From NCBI GenBank assembly GCA_010015675.1, contig ML976979.1, forward strand, positions 527,661 through 591,660: a stretch of DNA of 64,000 nt, given 5' to 3'. The stretch comes from Byssothecium circinans (taxonomy: Eukaryota > Ascomycota > Dothideomycetes > Pleosporales > Massarinaceae). A model generated the notes under the pieces. The model made no database searches and had not been told where the DNA came from. It was given only the letters and a program-made list of their open reading frames with translations. The position numbers were made by a program, and so were the translations under genes. Below, one piece after another: positions 47,788-57,840 of this stretch (its first letter is position 1; the number at the start of each line of letters is the position of its first letter).

Positions 47788-49019
47788 TTTCGTGATTTTT
47801 CTGTTAGATGATGGCATTCTCGGGATTGTTGTGGCGGTCAGGTAGTCGAGAGGGAAAGGGAATTTGTCGGATGCGTTGAGTGAGCGGACAGTAAATTCTT
47901 CGGAGGGAGTAAAGAAGTGGATAATGTTGATCTCTTGGTCAACACAATATTAGCTTTGCAGGGACTGGGACGTTTCTTGCCGACGCTACGCTTAAACAAA
48001 AACCTTGGAACTGCCACTCATCATCACACACCACGTCAGTCAACTACCATGGTATGAAAAGCGCCGGACCCGCTGCCTAGCTTCCCTTCGGAGAAATCTC
48101 GTTGACGGTCAACGTTCACGTTACCTAGGTATCGCGAATTATCGCGGATGTGCACGGGTGTCGGTTTGTAGTGCCTATGGTACATTGGACGTAGGTACGC
48201 GGACAAGGGATGTTTGCGTAGAATGCGCGAATTGAATTGTTACGGTACGGCAAATGATTTTGATTTATAGGGGTTAGGGGCTTGGACGGTGGACCTGGCG
48301 TTTAGTGCGGGTTTAGATGGGAGGTGGCGGTAAGGTAGATGGTGGGTTTGAGCTGCGATAGGGTGGCGTGTTTAAAATAATGATAAAATTGTAAATGGTT
48401 CCCAATGGTGCACGTAGACAGAGCTCTACCTTACCCCATCTACCCGTACTTCTTCATCCTCGGATGCTACGGCCTCAAAGTCGCGATGCCTTGACAAACG
48501 CCTTGTTAACCTTATTCGAGAAGAGATGATGTTTGCTCCGATGGACTCGTGATGTATACCATGGTAGCATGTATATCTTTGAGGTAACGCATGCTGTGGG
48601 ACGAAGGAGAACAGTGACCCAACTGTGAAGGGCAGCCACCTCTTCACCCACTCGCCAAAGACCCATAACGGCAGCACCCCTGTTTGCCAGCGACAACAAG
48701 CTTTACCAAGCCTTGACAAGCTTCCTGGATTCCATGCTTGGAGATGGTGTAGGCCATTGGAACCCAAGCTCGGAATTGGCCCACCCTGATGGTAATGATC
48801 CAGAGTTGTTTTAGGAGCCAGAGAAGGTGGACGATGGATGGAAAGAGATATAGGTGTAGCAGAAAAATACGTTTGAATTAGAAACCGTTATCGACTCGGC
48901 CTGAAGCCCACTTGATAAATCGACACTACACTGAACACTGAAGCCTAATAGATACTCTATTCATCTGTCCTTGCATTTCGGCAATCGCTGGACATTACCA
49001 GTTCCACCACCCACATCCT
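47788..49019. other. Intergenic region between two secreted-protein genes
   Basis: About 1.2 kb, mostly promoter of the chorismate-mutase-like gene and 3' side of the small secreted protein gene. Short frames (up to 113 codons) lack motifs. Nothing else seen. Confidence 0.55.
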
Positions 49020-49490
49020 CTAATAAGGATTCACCGTCTCGCGTCCTGCCCAATCTGCACACTGGTCGATCACCTTGTCCACACAACCTCTCGCGCTCAC
49101 ATATTGAATCCTTGTCCCAGTGGGCAGACTGAACTGAATTCCAGCTTGAGAAACCGTGCTCCCAACGCCCTGGCTGTTTCTCAGCTTGCTAGCCGGCACA
49201 TGATACGTCTTCTTCTTGTCATCGGTGACCACACACCAGCCGTAGACGGCGCTGCTGTCGCCTTTAGAATCGCGCACCGAGAGCTTGAGGGTCATGTCGT
49301 TGTTGTGGTTGAAGTCGATGTCACAGCATACTAGGACACCGATGGATGTTCCGCCGTAGTCTCCTGAGCAAGTTTGTCTGTGAATCGGGGCTCTGGGAAC
49401 GAGAGCAACATTGTTGGAAATAGGGCTCGTAATGGCGATAGGAAGGAAGCCCAGGCAGAGAGTAAAAGCGTTGGCGATGGAGACCTTCAT
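49020..49490 (-). CDS. Small secreted six-cysteine protein, effector-like
   Basis: Single exon, 156 aa, ATG 49490. Residues 1-21 form a signal peptide (FTLCLGFLPIAITS). A dibasic-poor VPR-AP site near 31-35 could be a processing point. The mature part has six cysteines (41, 55, 56, 86, 136, 144), enough for three disulfides, a Tyr/Trp-containing core (SSAVYGWCVVTDDKKK) and no recognisable domain. A longer frame runs upstream to 49709, but its extra part is a poor protein and would hide the signal peptide. Small, secreted, cysteine-containing and close to repeats fits effector-like or antimicrobial secreted proteins. Function is not known. Confidence 0.7.
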   Translation of the reverse strand: MKVSIANAFTLCLGFLPIAITSPISNNVALVPRAPIHRQTCSGDYGGTSIGVLVCCDIDFNHNNDMTLKLSVRDSKGDSSAVYGWCVVTDDKKKTYHVPASKLRNSQGVGSTVSQAGIQFSLPTGTRIQYVSARGCVDKVIDQCADWAGRETVNPY

Positions 49491-50141
49491 TTCAGCGGAG
49501 AAGAGAAAGTAAGTGTCCACTATTGATCTGTCCTGGAAGATGAAGCAATTATCGCTTGCCGTGCGGATATCGAGATAGATCCATCCGTTTATATACACTC
49601 GTTTGTGGCGGTTCGTGCAACAACAGAGCTGAGATGTGCAAGCGAGCATAGAGACCCCGGCATCTGCATGAATACGGTCGAGACTACCATATGCCAAGGC
49701 ACGTGACAATCCTCAACCAATCAGTGGTATGTTAGCAGTGTGATGTCGGACGAATGCCCTCATCTGCAAAGCCACATCCCAATAATAGTCGCTATCTGCT
49801 ATCTTTGAGGTTCTGGAACGCTTCTCGTCTGACTGAGGCGTCGTTCGTTGCTGCCGCATTGAATACAATGGTGCTAGACTAAGAGACACTTTAGTTCCTG
49901 GAAACCACCCACCCCTTCGGATACGAAATCCAGACCGTCACGGTAGGTATCTTTGCGATCCCGACCCGATGATTCGATTATGGCGAGCCACGGCTTCGGG
50001 TTCCAGGCGGGAAGAGAGCCTCGGAAAAGCGGGAAAGGATACCTGCTTAGTCCTCGGGTAGACGATACACCTGTATTCTGGCCCATTCATCTGGTTTACG
50101 GTGTTTTACTTCCATTGCTGGCATTCTCTTTGATATGTGTC
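49491..50141. other. Intergenic region, promoter of the small secreted protein gene
   Basis: About 650 bp upstream of the small secreted protein gene. A TATATAA-like element lies near 49590. Nothing else supported. Confidence 0.5.
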
Positions 50142-50741
50142 TCATCCCTTTGCTCTTCTTGCCTGCGTGGCAGTCCGTCTCAGAGAATATTTCCCGATCT
50201 TCATAGAGTCCGGCCTCTGCACACGCGACTTTCCTATACGAGATAGTGGGCGCCGTTCGATCTTGGGACGAAGGTTCCAGATGGCGAGACGCTGGCGGAT
50301 ACGGTTCGGCGTTGCGGTCGGATATACTGTTTTCGGAATGGGTTCATATCGCATTCTTGGGTCATTACCCGTCGCGGTCGCGGCGATGAGCGAAGAGTCG
50401 TCTGTTGTTGGTGGCGGAGGCGCGGCATCAGCCCCCATAGTCATCCGCTTCCGTCTCTTGTACGGCACCCCGGAGTTGTAACCCTCATTCTCATCATCTT
50501 CTTCATGTTTTCGCTTTGTTGTGCGTGACGGCGGAGGTCGCACGGCCGCCTCTTCAGGCTCAGGCGACGTTGATGGCGAGTGGTAGGCGTCCTGGAATAG
50601 GAGGTGCGCCTCGAAGTACGGTCGAAGGCTGCTTTTGGCTGGCGCGGCCGTAAAAGCCGCTCGTTGACTTGAGCGATGAAATTCAGAGGGGTGCGGAGTT
50701 GAGGTTGGCGTGGCCAGTCTTGGCTGGCATGGCCTTGGCAC
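50142..50741 (-). CDS. Doubtful basic ORF abutting a transposon insertion
   Basis: A 199-codon open frame on the minus strand lacking an ATG near its start: it opens at GTG 50741, with an in-frame stop about 15 bases upstream. The sequence is basic and low complexity, with nuclear-localisation-like clusters (TTKRKHEEDDENEG, PYKRRKR) and an Arg-rich end (KIERRPLSRIGKSRV). A Pogo element begins 31 bp further upstream at 50773. It may be the last exon of a gene whose 5' part lies beyond the transposon (past 52863), or chance. A second overlapping frame (50441-50833) is equally open, which weakens the case. Confidence 0.3.
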   Translation of the reverse strand: MPRPCQPRLATPTSTPHPSEFHRSSQRAAFTAAPAKSSLRPYFEAHLLFQDAYHSPSTSPEPEEAAVRPPPSRTTKRKHEEDDENEGYNSGVPYKRRKRMTMGADAAPPPPTTDDSSLIAATATGNDPRMRYEPIPKTVYPTATPNRIRQRLAIWNLRPKIERRPLSRIGKSRVQRPDSMKIGKYSLRRTATQARRAKG

Positions 50742-50772
50742 GTGGTGCGGCCCGTCCGATTACTGGATCTTA

Positions 50773-52862
50773 TCAGCTGACGCACGGTCTCGCCTGACGC
50801 ACGCACACACTGGATTTTGCCGAATTTCAACATATAGCAACTCCACCAAAATGGACCCTATTGAGGACGCGCTGGAATATTTGAGATCGCTAGAACTAGG
50901 AGAATCGATTAATATTACTGCGACAGCCAAAAAATATGGTGTTGAGAGATCTAGGCTGTCGAAGCGTTGGCGAGGCGTCCAGGGCTCTCGTGCAGAGCAG
51001 TACGAAAATCAACGAGTACTCAATGTACAACAAGAGAAGGAGCTCATAGCCTACATTGAGAAGCTCTGTGAGCGTGGCCTACCTCCTACAAGGCAATGGC
51101 TACGCAACTTTGCTTCAGAAATTAGTGGTAGAGATGTAGGCAAAGCCTAGCCTGATCGCTTCCTAAAGCGGCATCAATTCTCTCTAGTTTCTTACTAGAC
51201 CTCTGGCCTGGATCGAGATAGGAAGCGAGCCGACTTAGCCTTTAAATATAAGCTCTATTTTAAGCTCCTACAGGAGAAAATTCAGCAGTACGACATAGAG
51301 CCACAGCATATATACAATATGGATGAGAAAGGCTTCCTTATTAGTGTACTAGCAAGAACAAAGCGAATCTTCTCTAGGCAGAAGTATGAAGAAGGTGGAT
51401 TTAAGCAGCCTGTATAGGACAGCAACCGCGAGTAGATCACCTGCATAGCCTATATATGCGCTGACGGCTTAGCTCTACCTCTAAGCCTGATCTACCAAGC
51501 TACCACAGGCAATATCCAGGACACCTGGTTACAGGATTTTGATCTAGTAGTATATACTGCCCTCTTCGCCTTATCTCCTAGTAGCTAGACGAACAACAAT
51601 CTAGGCCTACGCTGGCTTAAGCAGGTGTTTAATAAGTAGACTAAGAAGAAGGCTCGTTAGGCCTATAGGCTATTAATTCTGGACGGCCATGGATCTCACG
51701 TCTCTATGCAGTTTATTAACTACTGTGACTAGAATTGGATTCTACTAGCTGTTTTCCCACCTCATTTAACCCATACGCTACAGCCTCTAGATGTTTGCTT
51801 GTTTAAGCCACTAGTAACAGCCTACTTAGCTAAGCTGGCTACTTTTATGTACGAATCTATGGCGTTTACAGCTCTTAAAAAGCGTGACTTCTTCCGCCTA
51901 TTCTACACAGCCTGGAGGACCGCATTTACGGAGAAGAATATATTCTCTGGCTTTGAGGCCTGTGGCCTAGAGCCATTCAACCCTTAGAGAGTCCTTGATC
52001 GGTTCAGCACTACCACCACTAATAGGCCTTCGTCTAGTGAGAGCTCTCAGTCAGTTCTTACCGCTCAGGATTAGAGACGTATTGACGAGCTTCTGAAGGA
52101 AGTAGTTAGTAATATCCACGATCATTAGGTTAGGCAGCTTAGTAATACGGTCCACAGTCTTTCAATTTGAGTTATGACTCTTGAGATGGAGAAACACGGC
52201 GCTCTCAAGTCTCTAGGCAATAAGAAGAAGAAGCGGAAGCATGGTAAAGCTCTCCTTCTAAAGCCTCATAAGCGCTACTATGGTGGGGCTGAATTCTACA
52301 GTCCTAGGAAGGTCCAGCAAGCTCGTGATCGAGAAGCTGAAAAAGAAGCTGCTACAGAGCTCCTACGTCAAAAGAAAGATGAGGAAACTAGGCGCAAGGA
52401 GGCTGAGAAGCGTGAGAAAGCTCGTATGGCTGAGGAGAGGAAGCATATGAGAGCAGCTGCTAAGGAAGCTCGGGCACGAAAGGCTGAGGAAAAGAGGCTC
52501 CAGAAGGAGGAGCGCAGCTAGCTAAGGAAGCTAACTATTAACTCCAAAATGACATCAGAGCTTCTAGGCAGCCTAGGAAGCCTACACGGCCTGCAGCCAG
52601 TAGGCTAGAGCTGGTGGTGGAGGATGAATCAATTATTGAAGTGGTAGAGCCGCCATGCGAGCAGAATCGCAGAGGCAGAGCTATTAAGCTCCCTGTACGC
52701 TTCCGCGACTAGCTAGTAGCCTCAAATTAATCACTGTAATTAACTTCCTAATCCACCAAAAAATTAGGCCTAGATACAGTTTATATGTGGCTGTAGAGCT
52801 TCAAGTTGTGGTGCTGCTGTACGGCAAATTCCGTGCGTCAGGCGAGACCGTGCGTCAGCTGA
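50773..52862 (+). mobile_element. Fot1/Pogo-type DNA transposon, ~2.09 kb, mildly RIP-mutated
   Basis: Inverted ends TCAGCTGACGCACGGTCTCG... (50773 onward) and its reverse complement (ending 52862) are near perfect over about 31 bp, flanked by a TA duplication (50771-50772 and 52863-52864). The end holds TGACGCACG twice, 17 bp apart. The element carries one transposase frame on the + strand with TAG interruptions. Ends and coding frame are well preserved, so the insertion is recent compared with its neighbours at 55-62 kb. Confidence 0.92.
50851..52712 (+). pseudogene. Pogo transposase broken by TAG codons
   Basis: From ATG 50851 the frame encodes a Psq-type and CENP-B-type DNA-binding region (NITATAKKYGVERSRLSKRW, then QEKELIAYIEKLCERGLPPTR), the DDE core (HIYNMDEKGFLI, LILDGHGSHV, LQPLDVCLF), and a Lys/Arg/Glu-rich coiled-coil tail with AEEKRLQKEE. 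Interruptions in the first frame are all TAG, at places where Trp (TGG) or Gln (CAG) is expected; a one-base shift near 52505 moves to the tail frame ending GRAIKLPVRFRD at TAG 52710. All TAGs fit RIP. The protein is not functional as it stands. Confidence 0.9.
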
Positions 52863-53365
52863 TAAAACCCAGTAAGGTCGGCCCCACTTCGGGACCCCCG
52901 CATCACGTGCTAGCCTGAATTCACCGCAGGCGGCAGCCGCGTCGCATCAATCACTGCAGGTCGCCATGCGAACTACTCCCAAACTCTGGCTACAGAGGTG
53001 AGCCAAATACGCCAGAACCCAATCCTGAGGATTCTCCGCGCGACTGAGTCTTCGCGAGGCTCAATCCCAGACACCACTCCACCCTCATCGCCAAAACAGA
53101 TTTCCGTGAAGAACGCGCTCTGTGCTTTGAGCTCTCGCTACGAGCTCTACCCGAGGGATAGGGCGCGCTGACCTACAAGGGGGACTCATGTACGGGTTGC
53201 CCCCCCCTCCCTGTCACAACCAATCAGCGACGAGTATATGTGAGAGGGACAGGGAGGGGGGGCAGCCCGTTCATGAGTCTCCCTTGTACATACGCGAAAC
53301 ACCCGCCCTGGCCGCATGTGCGACGGCATTTTGATTGACTTGTTGGTTCATCGGACAAGCGAGCA
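52863..53365. promoter_or_regulatory. HET gene upstream region
   Basis: About 500 bp between the Pogo element and the HET-domain gene. GC-rich, in contrast to what follows the gene. The right half is occupied by a foldback repeat. Confidence 0.5.
53173..53290. repeat. 118 bp foldback (inverted repeat) upstream of the HET gene
   Basis: Left arm 53173-53218 (CTACAAGGGGGACTCATG ... CCCTCCCTGTCACA) and right arm 53239-53290 are inverted copies with a few mismatches and small length differences, around a ~20 bp loop. The arms would pair over about 46 bases. It ends 75 bp before the HET start codon. It may be a MITE-like element or a transcribed hairpin. Confidence 0.8.
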
Positions 53366-55384
53366 ATGTCAAGAATGGCACGTTGCAATTCCTGCAGTGT
53401 TCTCGACTTCCAGGCCCTATTTATAGCGCCAGCTACTAAGCCTTCCGTGTCCTTACCACCAGTCATCTGGCGAGACCTTCTCACTCTGCGAGAGAACCAC
53501 TCGTGCGAGGTGTGCCAGCTCATACTTCGCACATTCGAGCTCAATTCAAAGTCTCGGGCTTTTAAGGGAAGAAAAGTTGCGGCAATCATCGAGACATTCG
53601 CCCAGAGAGGTATCCTTCCCGGGTTCGGTCGTCGACTCTGGATCACGGTAACAGACATCAAGAATGAAAGAGTTGAGAATGCCTCTCCACTGGATATCTT
53701 CGATAGCGGTTATGGGTATTGCATACAGCCTGTAGGACAGCAGAAAAGCTTGAGGTGGGAGAAGCTGCCATCTCTTCAAGCCCGCACTGTATATCAACAT
53801 AATGTTGGTTCTGCTTTGGTTCGTGGATGGCTTGATCTATGTGCAGAATGCCATTCTGGCCATTGCGCACCGATCCCGCGTACTGAGCCGAGAAAGTTCA
53901 ACTTTCGTGTCATTGATGTGGTTCATTCCCAGGTAGTCAGCGCTCCTGATGATTGCATGTACGCCGCTTTGAGCTACGTGTGGGGCCCTGCCACACAGGT
54001 GATGAATAAGAAGGATGTCCGGACGACATTAACGTCACCAGGGGGCATGGATCATCTCCCTATCCCGCAAACGATTCGGGACTCAATGGAATTCTGCAAA
54101 GCGATAGGATACACCTATCTCTGGGTGGATGCGCTATGCATTGAGCAAGACGAACCAGGCGATCTGGGAAGCCAAATCGCCGCCATGGACCAGGTTTACT
54201 CCGATGCATCATTCACAATCGTTGCAGCAGCCGGGACTCATTGCGACTTTGGACTTCCAGGATTCAATGGCTCTAGAGATTTCGTGCAGCACGCCTCCGC
54301 AATTGCCGGTACCGTGTATCTCACGACGCAGAGATCTCCGTCCTTAGATGCATTGACTTCAAAATGGAATACTAGAGGATGGACTCTGCAAGAAAATTTA
54401 CTTTCCAAGAGACTCCTCGTCTTCACCGACATGCAGGTTTTCTTCCGCTGCAACCTGGCATTGTGGTGCGAGGATGTCTCTGCCGAATGCCAAAATTCTC
54501 TCTTCAGGATCACGGATGGTAAATGGCTCAATCGCCAAGTAAGCCGGTCACAAAGCCCTCTGAGATATGCGCGCCGTCAGTGGGAAGTCTTTGTCCCAAC
54601 TCTCTTGGGCAGGGATTTCACAGTTGATAGTGACATTCTCAACGCCTTCAAAGGGGTTTCGAAGGCCTTGGAATCCCAATTAGGTAGCTTTCATTGGGGT
54701 TTGCCCGAAAACAATTTTGATAGAGCATTACTCTGGCACACCGATGCTCCATATCCTACTGAGCGGAGACCTGGATTCCCAAGCTGGTCGTGGGCTGGTT
54801 GGAAGCACTCAAAACTGGCCCGCGTAAAAGGACCATCGGGCCGTTGGGTATACGACCTAGACCAGACTTCTGTCGTAACCTTTTTCCATTTCACTGCAAG
54901 CAGGACATTGGTGCCTGTTTATCATTGCAAGAATACTGTATTGGCAAAACTACTAACAACGATAAAAGACCATTTCCTTTGCGATGCTCCTCCTGATTTG
55001 GACCCGCGGAGTTTTCAAAATCCAGATCAACTTCTCGTCTTCTGGACAAGCTCAGCCACAATTCCACTTGAAAAGAAAGGGCCAGATCTCTATGCGGTAG
55101 CTGGTGGACGCAACGCCGGCGAAGGTTCCAGTGTCTATTTCTTTCCGTTGAGCGACGAATGGTTCGAGAAACAGCCAAACGGAATGGTCGAGATTATAGT
55201 CGTTTCGACCAACCCTCATGGTCCAAGAGGAGACAGCAGTGAGTGGTCTCTGGAATGTTTGATCATTGAGTGGGTGGATGGAATAGCATATAGGGTTCAA
55301 CTACTTGGCCAGAATCTTGGGAGGTACAACCAAGAGTTCTACAGCTCGCTACCAACGACGAGGAAACTGGTCATTCTTGGGTGA
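53366..55384 (+). CDS. HET-domain (heterokaryon incompatibility) protein
   Basis: Single exon, 672 aa, ATG 53366, stop 55382-55384. The N-terminus has Cys pairs (CNSC, CEVC). The HET domain spans about residues 199-350: YAALSYVWG, PQTIRDSMEFC, YLWVDALCIEQDE, QIAAMDQVYSDASFTIVAA and RGWTLQE, in the order typical for the family. The C-terminal half includes PSWSWAGW, also common in these proteins. HET proteins mediate self/non-self recognition and regulated cell death on hyphal fusion; many members have no known trigger. The frame is intact with no RIP-type stops, despite transposons 0.5 kb upstream and 0.1-0.25 kb downstream. Confidence 0.93.
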   Translation: MSRMARCNSCSVLDFQALFIAPATKPSVSLPPVIWRDLLTLRENHSCEVCQLILRTFELNSKSRAFKGRKVAAIIETFAQRGILPGFGRRLWITVTDIKNERVENASPLDIFDSGYGYCIQPVGQQKSLRWEKLPSLQARTVYQHNVGSALVRGWLDLCAECHSGHCAPIPRTEPRKFNFRVIDVVHSQVVSAPDDCMYAALSYVWGPATQVMNKKDVRTTLTSPGGMDHLPIPQTIRDSMEFCKAIGYTYLWVDALCIEQDEPGDLGSQIAAMDQVYSDASFTIVAAAGTHCDFGLPGFNGSRDFVQHASAIAGTVYLTTQRSPSLDALTSKWNTRGWTLQENLLSKRLLVFTDMQVFFRCNLALWCEDVSAECQNSLFRITDGKWLNRQVSRSQSPLRYARRQWEVFVPTLLGRDFTVDSDILNAFKGVSKALESQLGSFHWGLPENNFDRALLWHTDAPYPTERRPGFPSWSWAGWKHSKLARVKGPSGRWVYDLDQTSVVTFFHFTASRTLVPVYHCKNTVLAKLLTTIKDHFLCDAPPDLDPRSFQNPDQLLVFWTSSATIPLEKKGPDLYAVAGGRNAGEGSSVYFFPLSDEWFEKQPNGMVEIIVVSTNPHGPRGDSSEWSLECLIIEWVDGIAYRVQLLGQNLGRYNQEFYSSLPTTRKLVILG

Positions 55385-55637
55385 CGGGAAAGCGTAGACT
55401 CCAAGTCATTTGGTAGGCATGCATAAGAAGCGCGAACATACAAGACATATCTGTTGTAAAACAATATAACGCAATGCACCACCAAGCGACACTACCAAGC
55501 GCGCTAGTTTTCCTTAACAACACTAACTTACTTAACGTAAAGCACCACCGAGCGCGCCACCCCACTGAGCGCGCCAGTTTTTACTTAGCGGAAAATCAAA
55601 GATTCAGCCTTTAATAATAATTTAAATACTAGAGCTA
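55385..55637. repeat. Degenerate transposon-end sequences before the second Pogo element
   Basis: Two head-to-tail copies of a terminal-repeat-like sequence: 55467-55532 (TAACGCAATGCACCACC...) and 55533-55602 (TAACGTAAAGCACCACC...). Both resemble the end of the element at 59858. The second contains GAGCGCGCCA twice, 17 bp apart. The adjoining AT-rich part to 55637 is repeated again after the next element at 57730. Confidence 0.65.
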
Positions 55638-57703
55638 ACGTGTCCGTGCGCGTGATGCGCGGGCAACACCAAAAACGCTCTACTGAAAACAAGGCTATAG
55701 AACCACCCACGATTAATATTATTATGAGATTTTCTTGCAGGGTAGTAAGTTGATAGCTGCGATTAATTTGCACTATTTAAATCTATCTGGAAGCTTGACG
55801 TCGCGGCCGCTGCGTGTAGATTTGGTTAGGGCAGCAGATGCACCCTCTGAGGCCTCCCCAATATCTGTAGCATCAACACCACGTTTCTGACGCTTTCTGC
55901 TCTGTAGAGATAGCTGAGAGGCCTTTCTCTTACCCTTTTAGGATAGTTGTAGAGCTTTTTCTGCGTTATAGGTAGACTTCTAGGCAGCGCGCTGAGCTGC
56001 CTTTTTAGCTCTCTCCTTCTCCTTCGCCTTCTTTGCTACCTCTCGCGCAGCACGCTTTTCCTATTAGATTTTCTCCTTGTATAGCTTAGCTGCCTTCTTC
56101 AGCTCTGCTATCTCTGCTTTTTAAAGCTGCTGCTACTTATCCTCCTGCTCCTTAATAGATTAATGAACACGTGCCTCCCTTAGCTTTTTTAGTAACTAGA
56201 AGACTGCTCTACCATAATACTCCTAGCGCTGTTAAAGGTCTAGAGCTTTGCCCTTCTTCTTACGCTTCTCCTTAATAAATAGCGCCTGCCTAAGCCCATC
56301 ATTATTATGCTTAAGTAGCTTATTTTTAATAGATAGATAGTAGAGTAATTAATGAAGCTCCTTTATATCTTAACTACCCTATTCCTTTACTGCTAATCAT
56401 ATAAGCCTATCCATCTTTCTCTAGTCATGATTACTAAGCCCTGATAAGGAGCTATTACCTAATTCTTAATCCTAGGTGAACCTATTAAGGATAGAATTAG
56501 GATTAGGTAGCAATATACCTGTAGCTCTAAAAGAGCTAAGGATAGTTAATTCCTTAAAGGAGGCCTTCCACGCATTCTAGAATAGGGGGAAGAAGTCGCC
56601 TTTAGTAATAGAAGCTAGGCCCTAGCTTCTGTGAAGGTATCTTAATAGCTCTACTAAGTAGGCTGTTGATAGAAGCTTAAACATCACAATGTTAATTAGC
56701 TAAAGCGTATAAGTTAAATAAAAAAGTAGGATAGTAAGGAGGATCCTATTCTAATTATAGTAGTTAATAAAGTCTATAGTAATATAAGATCTATAGCTAT
56801 CTAAGATTAAAAGTTAATATAATTATTAAGTCTTTTTTTTTATATAGTAATTAAATACCTACTTAAGCTAGGTAAGTCTAATATTATTATTTATCTAGCT
56901 AGAGGATAATAAGGTAATAAAGACTTTATAATATCCTACCTTAATATCCTCTACCTAGCTTAATTAGATGCCCTTGTTAGCGGCCTTATAGATAAGGCTT
57001 AGTAGTAGAGCTAATCTATTAGCGTAGATACATGCTAAGAGCGTAATCTATGCGTGATTGCTATCCTAGAGTAATGCCCTAACCTCCTTTTTCTCCTATA
57101 TTTATCTGCTAAATATCCTCTTTGTTCTACTAATAATACTAATTAGGACGCCTTTTTTATCTATATTATAGATATGACTAGGATCTATATAATATTAATT
57201 AATCTTGCTATATAGAAGGTTAAAATAGAGGTAATATTTATCCTCTAAATTAGCTTTATAGTAATTACTGTCTATACTAACTATCTATTACGAGATAAGA
57301 TAAATGCTGTATTAGTTAATAAAGTGGGTAACCTAGCTCTTGCTAACTAGCTTTTTTACTATTATTAAGGTAAAGTTCTGTATTATCTCTTTAGTAGGAG
57401 GTATATGTCTCTCTATAAGTCTTTTAATATATTATACAAGCTCCTGCTCTTACTATAGGGTGAGCTTTTGCTAGCTAGAGTTCTTAACTTATGTAGAGCG
57501 CGTTATCCCTTAATGCCTTTAGATTAATGTAGACTATACAACACCATATTTAGTAGTAGTTTTCGTGTACGATAAAGTTTTGCCTAGCTTTAGTGATTTA
57601 ATATTATTAATCGTAGCTTAAATTAGATCTATATTAGTAGAGTTATCGCGTGTTGAAAGTAAGGTATTTTAGTGTTACCCACGCATCACGCGCATGGACA
57701 CGT
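55638..57703 (-). mobile_element. Second Pogo-type DNA transposon, heavily decayed, ~2.07 kb
   Basis: Inverted ends ACGTGTCCRTGCGCGTGATG at 55638 and 57703, with TA duplications at 55636-55637 and 57704-57705. The left end keeps CpG-rich sequence; the right copy shows G-to-A/C-to-T differences. The transposase, read leftward, is broken by very many TAG/TAA codons and AT content is high, so RIP was far stronger than in the 50.8 kb element. Confidence 0.85.
55773..57550 (-). pseudogene. Pogo transposase remnant, heavily RIP-mutated
   Basis: Reading leftward, the best-preserved part is the C-terminal Lys/Glu/Arg-rich coiled coil at about 55860-56280 and the final GRDVKLPDRFK motif before TAG 55773-55775, which matches GRAIKLPVRFRD in the 50.8 kb element. 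The N-terminal DNA-binding part near 57350-57450 is only faintly visible. The 5' boundary is approximate. Confidence 0.7.
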
Positions 57704-57705
57704 TA

Positions 57706-57840
57706 TTAAGCTAAAGTTTAAAATATAGATAACGTATTCCACTACCGAGTGCGCTAAAATTGCTTGGCAAGGAAAATCAAAGAATATTATCTTAATAACA
57801 ATTTAAATAATAGAGCTATTAAGCAAAAATTTTAAATACA
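57706..57840. repeat. Third copy of the transposon-end-like sequence
   Basis: 57730-57838 repeats, in direct orientation, the sequence that precedes the Pogo element at 55533-55636 (TAACGT..CCACTACCGAG ... GGAAAATCAAAG ... TTTAAATA..AGAGCTA). It appears that a tandem pair existed and the Pogo element inserted into the first unit. Confidence 0.6.
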
